From the NCBI GenBank assembly GCA_965651815.1, contig CBFGTJ010000015.1:1-30913 (forward strand): a stretch of 30,913 bases of DNA. Reading direction: 5' to 3'. Position numbers and translations under genes: made by a program. This stretch comes from CBFGTJ01 sp965651815. GTDB lineage: Bacteria > Actinomycetota > Acidimicrobiia > Acidimicrobiales > Microtrichaceae. Below the pieces are notes generated by a model. The model was given only the letters and a program-made list of their open reading frames with translations, made no database searches and was not told the DNA's origin. This document shows positions 29,912-30,913 of this stretch, one piece after another; the stretch's first letter is position 1, and every line of letters starts with the position of its first letter.

Positions 29912-30913
29912 TCAGCCCTCGCCCCCGTCGGGCTCCACGATGACCACCACCTGGCCGGCCGTCACCGAGGTGCCGGGCTCGACCTTCACGTCGGTGACGG
30001 TGCCGTCCACGTCCGAGGCGACGTTGTTCTCCATCTTCATCGCCTCGAGCACGACGACCGGGTCGCCGGCCGAGACCGTCTGGCCGGCCTCGACGAGCAC
30101 CTTCACGATCGTGCCCTGCATCGGCACGGCGATGTTGCCGCTGCCCGCGGCCGCGGCCGCGGCCGACTGGGACGACCCGCGCTTGGGACGTGGCCGTGGC
30201 GCCTGGCCACCGCCGGGGTTCGCCGCGGAGGGGGCGAGCTGCGACTCGGGGACGTAGAGCGACACCGAGAACCGCTTGCCGTTCACCTCGACGTCCAGGT
30301 CGCGGCGGACCTTGGGCTCGGCCTCCGGATCCTCCGGGGGCGCGGCGGGCGTGGCGCCCACGCCGCTGAGGTCGAGGACCTCCTCGACCCACTTGGTCGA
30401 GTGGTCGATCGCCGCGAAGTCGGGGTGGCGGAGGATCGCGAGGTCCGCGGGGATCGTCGTCGCGACGCCCTCGACCTCCATCTCCTCGAGCGCCCGGATC
30501 ATCCGCGCGATCGCACGGTCCCGGTCACGGCCCCACACGCAGAGCTTGCCGGTGAGGTTGTCGTAGAACTGCGAGATCTCGTCGCCCGCCTCGTAGCCGC
30601 CGTCCCAGCGCACGCCGAACCCGGAGGGGACGTGCAGCTTGTGGAGCGGGCCGGGGGAGGGCAGGAAGCGCCCGCCCGCGGGGTCCTCGGCGTTGATCCG
30701 GCACTCGATGGCGTGGCCGTCGATCCGGACGTCCTCCTGGGTGAACGGGAGCGGCTCACCCGCGGCCACCCGCAGCTGCAGCTCGACCAGGTCCACGTTG
30801 GTCACCAGCTCGGTGACCGGGTGCTCCACCTGGAGCCGCGTGTTCATCTCCAGGTAGTAGAACTCGCCGTCCTGGTAGAGGAACTCGACGGTGCCGGCGT
30901 TGACGTAGTCGCA
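29912..30913 (-). CDS. Acyl-CoA carboxylase alpha subunit (biotin carboxylase plus biotin carrier), 5' end cut off
   Basis: The visible 333 residues are the C-terminal part of a fused biotin carboxylase and biotin carboxyl carrier protein, which charges biotin with bicarbonate and ATP and hands the carboxyl group to an acyl-CoA carboxyltransferase (fatty-acid or propionyl-CoA carboxylation). The window edge at 30913 opens with CDYVNAGTVEFLY and then MNTRLQVEHPVTE, a biotin carboxylase core motif containing the catalytic glutamate and arginine region. A Pro/Ala/Gly-rich linker follows, then the carrier domain ending with VLEAMKMENN; the lysine codon at 30035-30037 is the biotin site. The ATG at 30847 is internal, because the frame stays open to the edge. 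The gene is convergent with the metalloprotease and marks the housekeeping side of the polysaccharide locus. AccA1 or AccA3 type cannot be decided here. Confidence 0.93.
   Translation of the reverse strand, partial: CDYVNAGTVEFLYQDGEFYYLEMNTRLQVEHPVTELVTNVDLVELQLRVAAGEPLPFTQEDVRIDGHAIECRINAEDPAGGRFLPSPGPLHKLHVPSGFGVRWDGGYEAGDEISQFYDNLTGKLCVWGRDRDRAIARMIRALEEMEVEGVATTIPADLAILRHPDFAAIDHSTKWVEEVLDLSGVGATPAAPPEDPEAEPKVRRDLDVEVNGKRFSVSLYVPESQLAPSAANPGGGQAPRPRPKRGSSQSAAAAAAGSGNIAVPMQGTIVKVLVEAGQTVSAGDPVVVLEAMKMENNVASDVDGTVTDVKVEPGTSVTAGQVVVIVEPDGGEG

Noticed and set aside
30111..30180. GCGGCCGC-type alternating repeats in the carboxylase gene
   Set aside because: They encode the Ala-rich linker before the biotin carrier domain, which is usual for this fused subunit.

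Overview
This window is GC-rich, densely coding DNA from an actinomycete-type bacterium. Three signs point to Actinomycetota, and I infer (moderate confidence) a member of the Acidimicrobiia: GTG and TTG starts are frequent, several transcription units begin with a TANNNT box placed directly before the start codon (leaderless type), and the last gene is a fused biotin carboxylase/biotin carrier subunit of the actinobacterial AccA kind. I found no tRNA, rRNA, CRISPR array, insertion sequence or phage gene. No gap between genes exceeds about 95 bases, so no stretch over 300 bases lacks a gene.

Layout. (1) 1-2876: the 3' part of a GT4 glycosyltransferase, then a secreted PGRP-type zinc amidase. 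(2) 2911-6429: four dTDP-L-rhamnose genes in the order rmlA (long form), rmlC-like, rmlB, rmlD. (3) 6459-7823: a flavin disulfide-reductase homologue with only one active-site cysteine, like mycobacterial LpdA, behind its own leaderless promoter. (4) 7871-18104: a tightly coupled operon. It encodes an ABC-2 polysaccharide exporter (Wzm/Wzt-like, with a C-terminal extension on the ATPase), a small coiled-coil protein, two GT4 glycosyltransferases, a coiled-coil methyltransferase and two tandem paralogous GT-C-like membrane proteins. A perfect 8-bp hairpin follows it. (5) 18177-22008: a GT2 transferase with membrane anchor, a GT4-methyltransferase fusion and a UPF0104-type membrane protein. (6) 21938-23626 (minus): a DUF2142-like membrane protein whose 3' end overlaps the convergent gene by 71 bp. 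(7) 23653-24936: a polysaccharide pyruvyl transferase. (8) 24956-27750 (minus): a degenerate asparagine-synthetase homologue coupled by a 4-base overlap to a second UPF0104-type membrane protein. (9) 27845-29872: a secreted protein with three repeats and a matrixin-like metalloprotease domain. Its stop codon lies in the loop of a 12-bp hairpin. (10) 29912-30913 (minus): the 3' part of the acyl-CoA carboxylase alpha subunit.

Together the genes describe a cell-envelope polysaccharide locus. Activated rhamnose is made by RmlA/C/B/D. Cytoplasmic GT4 and GT2 enzymes build a glycan on a carrier. The Wzm/Wzt pair would export it. GT-C-like membrane enzymes, pyruvyl transferase, methyltransferases and the amidotransferase-like protein would decorate it. 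The most suggestive idea is that the Wzt C-terminal domain, the coiled-coil protein and the coiled-coil methyltransferase form a chain-capping and length-control module analogous to WbdD/Wzt of E. coli O9a. That is inference from architecture only.
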